Assembly (NCBI GenBank): GCA_023101725.1
Contig: JALJCO010010304.1
Location: 558,001-622,000, forward strand
Origin: Atherinomorus stipes
Lineage: Eukaryota > Chordata > Actinopteri > Atheriniformes > Atherinidae
Direction of reading: 5' to 3'
Length of the DNA: 64,000 nucleotides
In this document: positions 44,111 through 55,329 of the stretch, in pieces
How the letters are laid out: each line of letters begins with the position of its first letter
Numbering within the stretch: the stretch's first letter is position 1
Position numbers and translations under genes: made by a program
Notes under the pieces: generated by a model
The model's input: the letters and a program-made list of their open reading frames with translations, nothing else
Databases searched by the model: none
What the model was told of the DNA's origin: nothing

Positions 44111-45770
44111 TCACTTCTTCATTGACAGTAACACTTACATACTATGGGACATTAATACTTTTACATGCAGTCGCTTTTTAAGCTGTTATTTTACCGTTAC
44201 TTCAGCTGAATTCCATCACAATGGAAACAGTTTTAGATTAAATAAGATTAGGGAAAGAAAAAAAACTGTGATTTAGGTCGTCATCATCGCGAACACACTC
44301 AGAAGCTATTAAACTAATAAACATTTTTCCCTATTTTTACATTTACATTGTGAATGTTGTAATTGAAGTTGTTCAATGAGGTTTTGAGCTCATGCAGAGG
44401 TTTGGGGGGATTTGCTCAAAACATTTGTGCGTACCGATGACAGAGGCAGCTGCACACCTGCAGCATGCCGACCTGATGTAGATCAGACTGACCCAGCAAG
44501 CAGCCGGAGCGCTAAACTGTTGCTAACAGCGATGGCAGTTCCCTGCTTCTTCACCATCAGCTGGTCGACCTGAACAACTGTTTGCAGAGTGACTTTTATG
44601 GAGTCGTGAAGCTGCTGCATCGGACGCGTTTCACCAGCTTGACGCAGAGCGCGCACCGAGCAGGCATCAAGGACCTGGTTTGAAGGAGCTGGATTGGCTG
44701 TTTGCGCAACTCCTCAGATGGAAAGTGGACGGGGGACATCAGTTTCCGTCCATTATTGAAATGTTGGACTCATGTCAAGTGACAAAGATGTTTTTCCCAA
44801 CATGGACTGTTCACTGGTACTCTGAAACACTGCCAGTTCCAAGTTCCAAGAAACTGGACCGGTTTGATAATAAATGGTCAATCTGCTGTCTTCCCTTTAA
44901 ACTGAGAGCTGCAGTGCGCACAAGTAAACAGGTGAACAGCGACATGGTTGTGTCTTTTTCTGCTCCTGAGCCGACAGCTGTGTTCAGATGGTGAAATGGC
45001 TGTTTGTCGTGCGCCATGGATCAGTTATGGCTGTACGCGCATGTGTGTGTTTTATTTCACTATGTTGATCTTATTGGGCAGCAAAGACTGATAGGGATTT
45101 TTTTTTGGTTGTGAAATGTGCTCTTTCTATTTGACTGCTTTATTGATTTACTTGAGATCATGACACATGTGACCTGATGTAATACAGTTGACTATTACTG
45201 ATAAAACACACACATCATGTGGAGATGTTTTGTGTTAATAATGTTGTATCTGAGAGAGATACGTTCTTCTGAATGTTATTGGAGGTGGAACACTGTTGAA
45301 AATAAATTTGGCACATCCAGTATTTGCTGGTGTACACCTGATATCTTTGTTAATGCAACGCTAAAGGTGCGTACAACGGTTTTCTGACCTTTTTTCTCCA
45401 CAATGCATTGCGTGTAGTCTGGTGAGCTCTATAGGCTACCACCATCATGTGATACAGAACTAGAATCTAATAGGCTACCACCATCACGTGATTCAATAGA
45501 TAATAATGTTTATACTACTATTAAATTTTGCATTGGAACATTTTCCACTGAATAAATGTACATAATCTTAATCTGTACTTAAGTTGTTTGATAATTGAAA
45601 GAAGTTTTTAATCATTTTTTTATTTATTTACTCATCAATATAATTGTATTATCATTTAAAAAGCTATTTTTTTTCTCAGTACTTCTGTTGTGAAATTTTA
45701 CTTACATCTAATATTGTCCTTGTATTCATGATCTTCATGCAAACTGTACAATCATGTGACTTTCTTTTAA

Positions 45771-45840
45771 AGGGACTAGAGGCAGGAATTAAAAAACAAA
45801 CAAACATGCATGTCCATTTTTTGGTGTATTTTGCAGGTCA
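45771..45840. mobile_element. Fragment of TTAA MITE family F
   Basis: After TTAA (45767-45770), 'agggactagaggcaggaatt' and 'catgcatgtccattttt' match 53788-53840. The similarity stops near 45825, so only the left end is present. Confidence 0.8.
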
Positions 45841-46754
45841 CACAGTATTATTAGGTATGTACTGTATGTGTGTTTTTGGTTATCAGTTATCGGCCTTTAG
45901 GAGCTGAAATTTATCGGGCCTGAAAAAAATTCTAGGGGAAACACTTATTGGTTGGACCTCAAGGTTGTTCGTGCTTATTTCACGTATTTCCGTGAGATCA
46001 GGTTGGGTAAGATGGTACACCGCAGGAAAATCCTAATGTTTAATTCCCCTTTCTTCCTCATTCTGATGCTTAGATCGGACTTCATTGGGCCGTGTCCACA
46101 TGGCTAAATGTATTGAGTTTCTGCCATGTGATTGGCTGAATAACTGTTCATGTTAAAAAGGAATTGAATCATTGTTCTGGAAAAAGTGGAAACAACTGTG
46201 AGTTTGTATTCTGATTAATTTAACAAGAGCTTTACAAGGATTTAAATGTTTTCTATCAGACACCCAACAGATAAAACATTCATTTTCTCTCGAGCACTTG
46301 ACAATCTGCAGGCATTTGATCCGATCTGCTCTGCACATGTGCCACATGAAAAAGCATCTGTCAAAGGCCAAGAGAGAGAGAGAGAGGCGGGGTGAAAAAA
46401 GAGAAATTAATTTTCAAGGCACCAAATCATTAGCAGCAGGCTGTTCTTCATGAATTAATAAACACAACAACGTGTTGCTGTTTGAATTCCATTACAAACT
46501 AGGTCAACAGCACATCCCAAATAATTAGACCTGCTACCAAATTGATTATATTTCCAAAGCACTTTGTGATATCAGATAGATGCAATGAAATATGAAGAGG
46601 AACATTTCTCTAACAGAGTGGGTTAAGTAATATCTCACATGCTTGTCTCATCAAAGCTCAGTGCTAGGACATTTGCTTTGGAAGTTTTTAATCAAGAATT
46701 GATTCTATCAGCTTTAAAGAAAAAAATAGATATATTTAATTAATCTCAATTAGT
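45841..46754. other. Unassigned DNA
   Basis: No gene or bounded element is recognised. 'ggttatcagttatcggcc' near 45880 resembles the interior of a hAT-like repeat. A short (GA)n run is at 46373-46386. Confidence 0.5.
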
Positions 46755-47285
46755 GGGCCAATTAGGAAATTCTTTCTCTGCATTTAACCCATCTCAGGTT
46801 GAACCTGAGAGCAGTGGGCTGCTACCCAGCCAGCATTTCCATGTGGTACCCGTATGGGTTAGATTTTGGCTGCATATGTGGGACCCAAGTGGGTTTGTCC
46901 ACGGTTTCCATGGTGGTCCCACCTGTGTTTTTCCCATGTGGGTTTCCACACATGGGGCCCATGTAACTTAATCTATGAGATCTGCATATTTGCCAAGTTC
47001 AAGCCCATGCCTATAGGCTATATGGGCAAACACAGGTGGGGCCACCATGGAAACCGTGGACAACCCTGCTTGGATCCTTCATATGCAGCCAAAATCTAAC
47101 CCATATGGGCTCCGCACGGAAATGCTGGCTGGCTGGGTACTTAAAGTACCCAGGGAGCAGTTGGTGGGGGTTAAGGACCTTGCTCAAAGGTCCATAGTGG
47201 TTCACCACTGAGTGTCATGTCAGGGACTCGAACCCAGGTCTACCACGCCCCAGCCCTGATCAACCACTACGCTACCCATCCCCAC
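46755..47285 (-). mobile_element. tRNA-derived SINE split by a palindromic MITE
   Basis: On the minus strand the head has an A-box 'tagcgtagtgg' (47274-47264) and a B-box 'ggttcgagtcc' (47234-47224), good matches to tRNA promoter boxes. A core with 'accccaccaactgctccc'-like sequence follows (47175-47145). After the inserted MITE, the 3' part runs over 46822-46755 ('cccactgctctcagg', 'gggttaaatgcagagaaag'). Without the MITE it is about 215 bp. Headless copies are at 28713 and 35113. Of the SINEs in this window it has the best-preserved pol III boxes. Confidence 0.75.
46825..47137. mobile_element. Palindromic TA-flanked MITE, 313 bp
   Basis: 'cccagccagcatttcc' at 46825 is mirrored by 'ggaaatgctggctggctggg' at 47118-47137, and the symmetry continues inward for over 110 bp ('gttagattttggctgcatat', 'ccacggtttccatggtgg' and their complements). 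TA flanks both sides (46823-46824, 47138-47139). It interrupts the SINE. A Tc1/mariner-type mobiliser is likely but not shown. Confidence 0.85.
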
Positions 47286-47846
47286 TGACTTTTTTGATGC
47301 TGATTTCACTGCAATTATCTATTTGAGTTTTCTCTTTGAAAGTTATATATGTTAAGTAATGCCTGCTGCATAATAAAAACATTTTTCTGTTGACAACATG
47401 GATGATCATCCAGAGATGGTGAGACTAAGCTAAACTGATCAGCCGTGAGATTGAGTTAGAAACACCAGCCACTCACTCAACCAACGTCATGCTCAACGTC
47501 TAGTTTGTTTAAAGCAACCTTTACCGATGTTGCATTGTTACACTATTTTTTTGATAGGGTAAAATGCTATGGATGAGGAACTCTGAAACACAATACAGAC
47601 CCACCATTGATCAAAATAAAATACTATTCCAATCTCTAAATATTCAATGAAAATGCCAACCAATCCTTGAAGTGGGGTGCACCCCTAGGATCGGCCAAGG
47701 GACCTGCCTGTCAGACCTTTGCTTTTGCATTGGGAGGTAGAGGGAATGGGGGGGGGGGTATCTTAGGAGTGAGGCGGGACTGTTTATATTCAAATAACCT
47801 TGCTTTGCTTTCTGAAATGCAAGATTGGTAAGGGTTGCTTTAATTC
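47286..47846. other. Unassigned DNA
   Basis: No gene is recognised. A G run lies at about 47749-47758. Confidence 0.5.
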
Positions 47847-47850
47847 TTAA

Positions 47851-48260
47851 AAGTGCAATGACAACAAACTTCAGTTTTCCATGGTTTCTGGGGTATAATA
47901 TGATCTGCTGTGCACTGACGAGTCCTTGTGAATGTCGGAGTGAGTATCAAGGTTGATTCAGACAGCAGCTTATCATTCTATGTAGGCTATCTGTCTGCAT
48001 AATTCATTTAATTTACAGCACACTATCAAGCCACCCCCAATCATTCCAGAACATGGGTGAATTCAAGTCAGGGTATTTTGAACAAATGGACGAAGGAGGT
48101 GACCACAACGTTGTCATTACCTGCAAGTTTATTTTCTAAACACCGTCTTGTCTGATAAACAATTCACTGTCTGAAGTGCCTGCGATGCTAACAGATAGCC
48201 TTCAGCAAACAACAAACTCCGACCGCTATCAACCTGTAGGTTGACCTGAACAATGTTGTT
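47851..48260. mobile_element. Partial copy of TTAA family B
   Basis: TTAA (47847-47850) is followed by 'aagtgcaatgacaac', a diverged form of the family B tip. The body matches 9290-9790, sharing 'tataatatgatct', 'gtgcactga' and 'aaactccgaccgc'. The right end is missing. Confidence 0.7.
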
Positions 48261-48461
48261 ATGCACTGGAGTTGGTGGATTTCCTGACAAACAAGAGCAG
48301 GACACAGATTGATTCTGTTGAAAGGCAAAGTCCGGACCATACGTAGATCTTATTGGCAAACAGCCAGCCAGGTAGCGGTGAGTGGTAAACATGAGCATTA
48401 ACGCTCAGCCTGCAAGCCCTTGTTGGTAATTTGTCCAGTGTTTGTGAACGCCCCGTTGATG

Positions 48462-48957
48462 TTAACATTTGAAATACATTAAAGACACACAACGGAACTT
48501 TTAGCAGTTTTCTCAGTGACGCGCCCCCTATCGGCGACTAAACTAGCAACCATCTTGTATCATACCTGCACCGTGATTCACTCCAGCCAGTAAAAGACAG
48601 TCTTATCTTGGCTCTTGTTCTGTCCCTTCCTCTCTTCCTTTTCCTCTCTTCCTCCTGTAATGTTTCCTTACCGAATCTGACATGAACGGCGTTCAAAACA
48701 CTCACGGGGTTGATCCCTGGTTTACATCCGGTTGCTAGTGAGTGACGCGGTGCTGCAGCCAATAGTCGGCTGCAACGTCACAGTCGCGTCCCGGATGGGA
48801 ATCTTACATAGTGCTGTTTCTGAGCCCCGGGACGCCTCTGGGCAGTGACGGCTCGAAAATGCGCAAAATGAATGTTGGTGTGCCATCAAAACGAGTCAGA
48901 AACACGATTTTTAAGGTCTAAAAGTTACGTTGTGTGTCTTTAACATTTGAAATACAT
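48462..48957. mobile_element. TTAA MITE (family E) between 18-bp direct repeats
   Basis: The MITE (48483-48939, 457 bp) has perfect terminal inverted repeats 'agacacacaacg' / 'cgttgtgtgtct' that extend imperfectly to 'aacttttag', and TTAA on both sides. The 18-bp 'ttaacatttgaaatacat' also lies directly before it (48462-48479) and overlaps its right flank (48940-48957). So it landed at the TTAA opening the second copy of an 18-bp tandem duplication, or it made an unusually long duplication. Frames inside are not a transposase. Confidence 0.82.
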
Positions 48958-50839
48958 CCGTCCCTTTTTAAGTAATACTTCCTGGTTCTTTTCAACTTTA
49001 GAGACTTAACAGTTACTGCCTCATTTCAGGGAATGATTTTCTGCCATTATAAAGAACATGAAACATACACTTTAATAGATTATAGGATTATAATTATTAC
49101 TTTGCACACATTGAGTGAACTTTCTCTGTCACTTCTGCCACTGCAAGTTTTTTTTGCTTAAGTTATGATATAGTTTTCTTTGAGTTACCAGTTCCTGGGA
49201 GACTGCTGCTGGAGTTCCAGCCCCCTTAGATCTGTTTAGACTTGATGCTTAATTGGACTGTACCAAATTCTTCAGGGTTTTGTTGGTCAGTGCTCATGCT
49301 TCCTGTGATGGTGCTCGTTATCTTCTTCTTTTTTTGGCAAATTAAACGATAAATAAAAGATAAAGACAAATGATAAATAAATATCCAAACAAATAAAAGG
49401 GTCCAAAAAGTTTTTGTCAAACAAAGTGATGTTTTTCTTTTGCCCTCTTGTAAATAAAACTGAGATGACTCTGTGGACTAACATCAAGACGATCTGTACT
49501 TCAGCATTGTTCCTCTACCAGTGAACATGCCAGCAGGAGATCTGAGTTCATGGAAACATTTTGTTTCTGCTTAATTAAACATGCAAGTAGAGAAAAAGAA
49601 CAGCAGAACAGTAGATACTCTCACACAACCGGCTGTACGCCCAAAGTTGTTTCACTTTATCATTTCCAGGTGAAGAGTCAAGTTTCCACTCACACTCTTA
49701 AAGATAAAAAAAAAAAACATTTTTATGTTTTTGTCACCTTTGAAAAGAAAACAAATTTGTTATAAAGATTGAGAAATAACTAGAGCTAACCAACAATCCT
49801 GTCGCTGAATGCAAAATGGGGCACATCAGCCTCCACTCTACACACCTCAGTATTGGCCCTTGCATTCTCTGCAGCAGAACATTGTGCCCCTGCTTGGTCC
49901 AGGTCTTCCCACAAACACCACCCAGCTCAACAAAACCATGGGAACCATAACTGGGACAATTCGCTCAACACCACTCCTCTGGCTCCTGTTCAAACATTGC
50001 ACCTCCACACATCCGGCGAGCAGCATTGACTCAAAAGATGCTTCAAAAGATTGGAAGACTCCCCCCACCTACCAATATACCAGGACATTTTCAACCCACC
50101 CACAGCTCCACTCCCATCCAGACACCCAATCGGGAAGAACAACCCCCCTGCTGACTTTACCATCCCATCAGCCTGTAAAAAGGAGTGGACGTCCAGGGAG
50201 GTCCCCAACGAACCTGGTGCCAGACCCTACCCAACAGATCCCTGGCACCAATGACTGAGAGGAGGATTAATCACCCTCCACCCGGCAGACCAGGAGGTAA
50301 CTGCTTGGCTGAGGGGCTTTGGATTTGCTAAATAAATAAAAATCTCTGAATCATTTAATTCCATCAGAGAAATTCCTCTTCAGGACCCGTCACTGGGCAT
50401 GTTTACATGAAGACTTTTTCCCCTTTCGGTACGAAATCATTCTGATTGAGGATGTAAGGGCAGCTGTTTCCATGGGAACTGATTCATTCCGATATGGCGT
50501 GAACATGTGCCAACATTTATTCAGGATAATCCTGTCTGACATGCGCAGAATGATGTAAATCACATTATTTATTAAAGACGTAGGTCTACAAACTGATTGT
50601 CACAGTTGTGGTTTCTGCAGGACTTTAATCCAGCAGCAGCTGATACTCATGCACTCCTGCTGCAAAAACCAAGAGAAAAAGGCGTAACGACAAAGTTTGA
50701 GTTAAAAACAAACTTTCTGCTGCTGTCCAGGGAATTATGTTGTTCACTGCCATCTGTCAAAGTGAGGAAACGCAAGTTGATGTCTCGTCGAAGTATTGCT
50801 GTAAGAGTCCAACCTCACAACTTTCTGATTCAGTTTTTA
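48958..50839. other. Unassigned DNA with one 149-codon frame
   Basis: A plus-strand frame with an ATG at 49809 runs 149 codons to 50258 and is rich in Pro, Thr and Ser; 'aaataaataaaa' follows at about 50329-50341. I recognise no domain, and both strands are partly open, so it may be a retroposon remnant. The rest shows only short frames. Confidence 0.4.
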
Positions 50840-51952
50840 CATGATACTAGTGTTGTCAAAAAAATCGATTCTCAGATACTAATTGATTCTAAAAATGAGT
50901 ATCTAGTTATTAATATTAGCTTGGGTATCAACATTTAAATGCCACTTCGGCGTCGGCTGAGTCTCGGAAACCATCAGCCGCCTCTGCCATTTTAAACAGG
51001 CACCGCTGCGGATAGCCCCTCCCGTAGAGCATCTTCCTGGAGGACCCATTGTTTACAGTGTGGCTAACTTAGCGATCCCTCTGTTAACATTTTTCAAGTG
51101 TATCTATCTGCGGCTTGCAACCCAGTGGGCGTGTCGTAGTGTGGGCGTGTCGCATTGTGGGTGGGTCTGGTTAGGTTTAGGGGAAGGGTCAGGGGTAGGG
51201 CTAGATTTTACCGTGCTCTCATTGGCCTGGTGGGCGTGTCGTCGAGTAACGTCACACTACGACACGCCCCTGTCTTGCGAGCCGCAGATAGACCCTTCTC
51301 ACTTTTTTTGTTTCAGCAAGCGATAAATCTAGTGTTACTGGAGACTCATGCAGACTGACGTGAAAACGTGCATCGTTTACTCTTCTCAATGAGCTGCAGC
51401 TGCTACCGCAGACCCCGCCCCCCTCGAAGCGCGAGCTTAACGCTGCAGCAGCGTCTCACGCAGCTTCACCCCAACTAGTTTCTGTTCTATTGTTTACTTG
51501 ATTTGGTCTCAAGTATTGTGAAGAAAAGGAGGCGTAAATAAGTACACTTACTGGTGGTTGAAGTTTTTAATTTGTCTCTTCTGAATCACAGTGAGCAGTT
51601 GGAGACTGCATCTCTGCACAAACTAGATCTTAAAAATAATTTAAAGCAAATCTGCCGGGCACAACACAGCAGTAAGATCCCCATTCTGCTGCTATGCTGC
51701 TGGACAGGACATGTTGAAAAAATAAATAAATAATAATTTATTTTCCATTTTTAAGGTCTTTTCTCATATTTATTCATATATTTTTGTTGTGTTGTTTGGA
51801 TTGTTATTTTATTTTCATTTATTTATTCACGTTTGGGGGGGTTGGGGGATTTTTTCCCTTTCAGTATCGAAAATAGTGCCGAGTGTCAACCACCATCTTT
51901 AGTATCAGAATCGAGAATGACATTTTACTATCGTGACAACCCTACATGATAC
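50840..51952. mobile_element. hAT element with perfect 8-bp target duplication
   Basis: 'catgatac' at 50840-50847 recurs exactly at 51945-51952. Between them (50848-51944, 1097 bp) the ends are inverted repeats: 'tagtgttgtca' on the left and 'tagggttgtca' as the reverse complement of the right, with 'cgattctcagatac' and 'cgattctgatac' further in. No transposase is recognised, so it is non-autonomous. It holds a second MITE (51103-51292) and the short module at 51668-51712. Confidence 0.9.
51103..51292. mobile_element. 190-bp MITE nested in the hAT element
   Basis: 'tctatctgcggcttgcaa' (51103-51120) is mirrored by 'ttgcgagccgcagataga' (51275-51292), with one mismatch. Inner blocks 'gggcgtgtcgtagtgt' and 'cactacgacacgccc' extend the symmetry. 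No target duplication is clear. Confidence 0.8.
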
Positions 51953-53783
51953 CACGATCGGTTTGGGGAAAGGAATATTCTATATTCACCCCTGTGAAAC
52001 CGAATGATAATTAATTTGGTTTGGCACTTTTCATTCTGATTCTGGTGTTTACATGGGTCATTATAATTCCGAAAGAGCTTTTTAAAACTAAAGCAATTGG
52101 TTTATTGGGGTCCATGTAAACGCAGCCACTGATGTGTGTGAAGTTTATGTGTGAAGTGGAAAACTGTGTTTTTTGTGTTGCACACCGCAACCATCTTGCT
52201 TTAGCAAAGCAACTTCTCTTAGTTTACTGTCCATGGCAGCTGAGGACTCAGCTAATGAAGAGCCAACCTTGCTAAAAGGACTTTTACAGATTTGCACATA
52301 AATGTCCAGCAGTGAGACAAATGTATCAAGGAACAAAAGTGTGAGAATGTGTCATGGTGTATGCTGCTACATAACATTACTCCGGTGACATCACTGCCTA
52401 ACCAATGCTGCATATTTAAGACTCGAACTTTGAGTTAGTGAGACATTTTTAGGAGCAAAGTGTTTTTCATGAGCAACAACAAAGAGAATATCAATATATT
52501 TAAGACCTCTGTTGTATTCAACTGAGGTGTTTTACATGGAAAAGAGCAGAGCACTGTTACAAAATCTCCCGTCAAGCATCAACATATTAAAGTCCATTAA
52601 ATGGCTGTTAAAAGGTCATATCTACAGACTTTTGATCAAGTCTTGCAGAGATTCAGAGGACCTGGAATAAACAGTCCACTCGTCCAGCTTTGCAAGAGTA
52701 CTCGAAGCTTTATGTGCCTTTAAAATAGTGAATTAAAGACATGGACACACTGGTAAATGAGAAAACTCCAGGGCGGATGTAGACTTTTACACATGGGGGG
52801 CCAGAGGGTAGACTACACTTTATCAAAGGGGCTTATTAATCCCTTTATAACATTCAGATACACCGGCCACTAGGGATGTACTGTCGTACCTGCCGGAATG
52901 TCCCCTGGGGGTATAATACGAGCATTTACCTCGTGGGGGGTTGGGGGTTGAAGTTACGGTACACACACAAACATGGCCAGGGTACTAACCTGTTTAAGTA
53001 AACCCAATCATCACTGTGCATAACAAAGCAGTATTTATTTTAATTTTGGAACTTCAGCCTGACAAATAAAGAAAATAAAGCATGACCACATCAGCCTTAA
53101 CATGGCAGTGGGGGCTAAATGTAGAAAAATAAAACAAAAACTAGATTTCAAATTATGAACAAATCCAGAAATTAACCCCTATAATGAAGCAACAGACCAG
53201 AAAATAAGTTTGTGTATAATTATTATAGAAAATCAAATAACTAGAGCCTGCAGATAATCAAGGGCAACACAAAGACAGCAGAGAATAATTGTGACGTCTC
53301 CTACATTCATTTGTAGTTAATTTAACCAAAACAGCCCATGCAGCATCTGTGGAGCCTCCTTTCCCCTGCTTCTCCTGCTCTTAATGTCCTGTGCAGTTCT
53401 ATGTTCTCTTGCAATCCAAGACTTCCCAATGGAATCAGGTTGACCCAAGTTAACTGGTGGGCCTTTGAGGCAAAGGGGGAGCAGGGAAGAGATGGTAGAG
53501 GAGATAAGGGAGGCCCAGTTTGCCGTACAGATTTAGTTCATCTGGGAAAAGCTGCTCTGCACTTGAGATGGGGACAGTGTTGACCGCAACCAAGAGGACT
53601 TTCAGTCCATCTGCGATTAATTCCCCTTTTATTTACCTGGTATTCCCTGAATGTCCTGATGACTGCTGGCAGAGCGTCTCAACTTCAGCTCCTCCTCCGA
53701 ACAGCTCGCCTTCATCCTGCAGCCAATATCATGGATAAAACGCCTTCAATGGGATTTAACTCTGCAGGTCAAAGTACAGGTAC
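51953..53783. other. Unassigned DNA with a weak hAT-like end
   Basis: 52768-52830 ('ccagggcggatgtagac', then 'acatggggggccagagg') resembles a fish hAT terminus without a partner. Otherwise nothing is recognised; frames are under 85 codons. Confidence 0.45.
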
Positions 53784-53787
53784 TTAA

Positions 53788-54235
53788 AGGGACTAGAGGC
53801 AGGAATTTTAAAAAAACCAAACATGCATGTCCATTTTTTTCATACTAATGGCTGATGAAGCGCTAAATACCAAAAAGAATGTTTCCACCCACGTTTCTCT
53901 CCGTTGCCTTGAACAGGCTGTGTGCTGCAAAATGCGCTGCAATTCAGTGTCCGAATTTCCCGCGCTGCCCTGCAGATGTGACATCAAATGACCTACATCT
54001 GCAGTTTTGATACAGGAAGAAGATGGTCGTGGTAAATTCAAACACTAATTATTATTCTGCCGTCAGCAAACGATCCAGATCAACTAAAAGACACTAAAAA
54101 GTGTAACTGCGAAGAAAAAGGCGAGTAAACAACATTATAGCTTCAGTTTGTGCTCCTGTGATGGCGTGGCTCGTGGCTGCAGTTACCTGAAGCGCCAGTC
54201 GCGAGTTTCGTTTCTTAATCTTCCCTCAAGTCCCT
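53788..54235. mobile_element. TTAA MITE (family F), 448 bp
   Basis: TTAA lies at 53784-53787 and 54236-54239. Inner termini 'agggactagagg' and, as reverse complement of the right, 'agggacttgagg' are inverted repeats with one mismatch. No transposase is seen. A left-end fragment of the same family is at 45771. Confidence 0.87.
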
Positions 54236-54239
54236 TTAA

Positions 54240-55329
54240 TTCTGATTCACGGAATCAGAAGTCTGGGTGTGAACCGTGTCACAATACGAATAATAACCTT
54301 TTAAATAACTGATATGAGATTCTTCCAGTGTTCCCAGTAGCATCATCTGTGTCATTGTTAATTAAAATGGAACAGCCCATTCTATTGATGTGTTGAAATA
54401 TACATACGACCAGCACACTTACGACAGACCACCACATTAGCATTAAATATTTTATATTTAAAAGCAAGCACTGACTTACTTCTGCTTAGCTAAAAAGGTT
54501 TATGTGGTACTTCTACTTTGACTAGGGTACATTTTTGGTCTGTTTATACTGTATATACTTTCACAATGTTTAGTATCGTGTTTGCAACTTCCTCCCCCAC
54601 TGGTACGAATGATGCCATTTTATTCATGCATTGACGAGCATTTACCCTTACAGTGAAGGGAATAACAGCGTAAAATAAACTCCATTCCTAATGGCATTAC
54701 TTTTTTCACTAATATATAATTCAATTAAGTACTCTTTCCATCATAAAATGCTGCCATTGATGACAAAATGACAAGTATGTTTAATTCTGCACATGAACAC
54801 TGTCTTCATCCGACTGGGCTTGACACAGCGTTCCCGTGGCTGGCAGCTTTGCATGTCATGGCAGAAGTTAGGTGATGGGTCATAAGGTGACATATGATGA
54901 AATGGCAGATCATTTATTATACATTAATACTACTACCACTAATTTTTCTTGTGAAAGGCCACCCACAAAACAAAAGGCACTGAGAAAAGGGCACTTTAAG
55001 GTCAAGGAGCAAAGCGGGAAAGATTCATTATCGTGGTTATGGTCATTTTTACTGTTGTCATTGTGTAAGGTTCCATTAGATCATTGGTTTTTAAATTGGG
55101 GGTCGGGACCCCCATGTAGGTCGCAAGATAATTGCAGGGGATCACCAGATCATTGTAAATAAAGGAATAGAGGCTACATTTATCAAATAAATTTGGGATT
55201 TTTGGGACTATCAATATTAACTTATTATTGCAAAGAGATTAATGTGTGAAATTAACACATTCATTTCTTAATTATTACATAACCATTTCATGCGACCATT
55301 TCAGCCACATATGCGCCCGAAAATTTGCT
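54240..55329. other. Unassigned DNA
   Basis: No gene is recognised. 55088-55160 ('gggggtcgggacccccatg') contains a short perfect hairpin and looks like part of a dispersed repeat. Confidence 0.5.

Larger units (their letters stand above)
42415..45770 (+). mobile_element. DNA transposon with long inverted termini and a THAP exon
   Basis: The left terminal stretch (42500-42760) and the reverse complement of 45510-45770 align almost end to end, sharing for example 'gtacagtttgcat' and 'aaaaacttctttcaattatc', so the element has inverted ends of about 260-350 bp. The left tip 'tagggatgggcgatacc' (42415) is hAT-like. The right tip is cut off where a TTAA MITE starts (45771). Inside each long end is a subterminal array of about 40-bp units with 'taggctaccaccatcatgtg'. 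A retroposon occupies 42921-43781. A THAP zinc-finger exon is at 43964-44110. A second, shorter relative lies at 55790-56999. Confidence 0.75.

Noticed and set aside
47224..47274. A tRNA gene on the minus strand
   Set aside because: The A- and B-boxes fit, but no acceptor stem closes and SINE core sequence follows directly. The same family occurs at 28.7 and 35.1 kb, so it is a SINE head.
49809..50258. 149-codon ATG-initiated frame as a host gene
   Set aside because: The Pro/Thr/Ser-rich composition, open frames on the opposite strand and no recognised domain make a gene call unsafe. It is noted in the unassigned stretch only.
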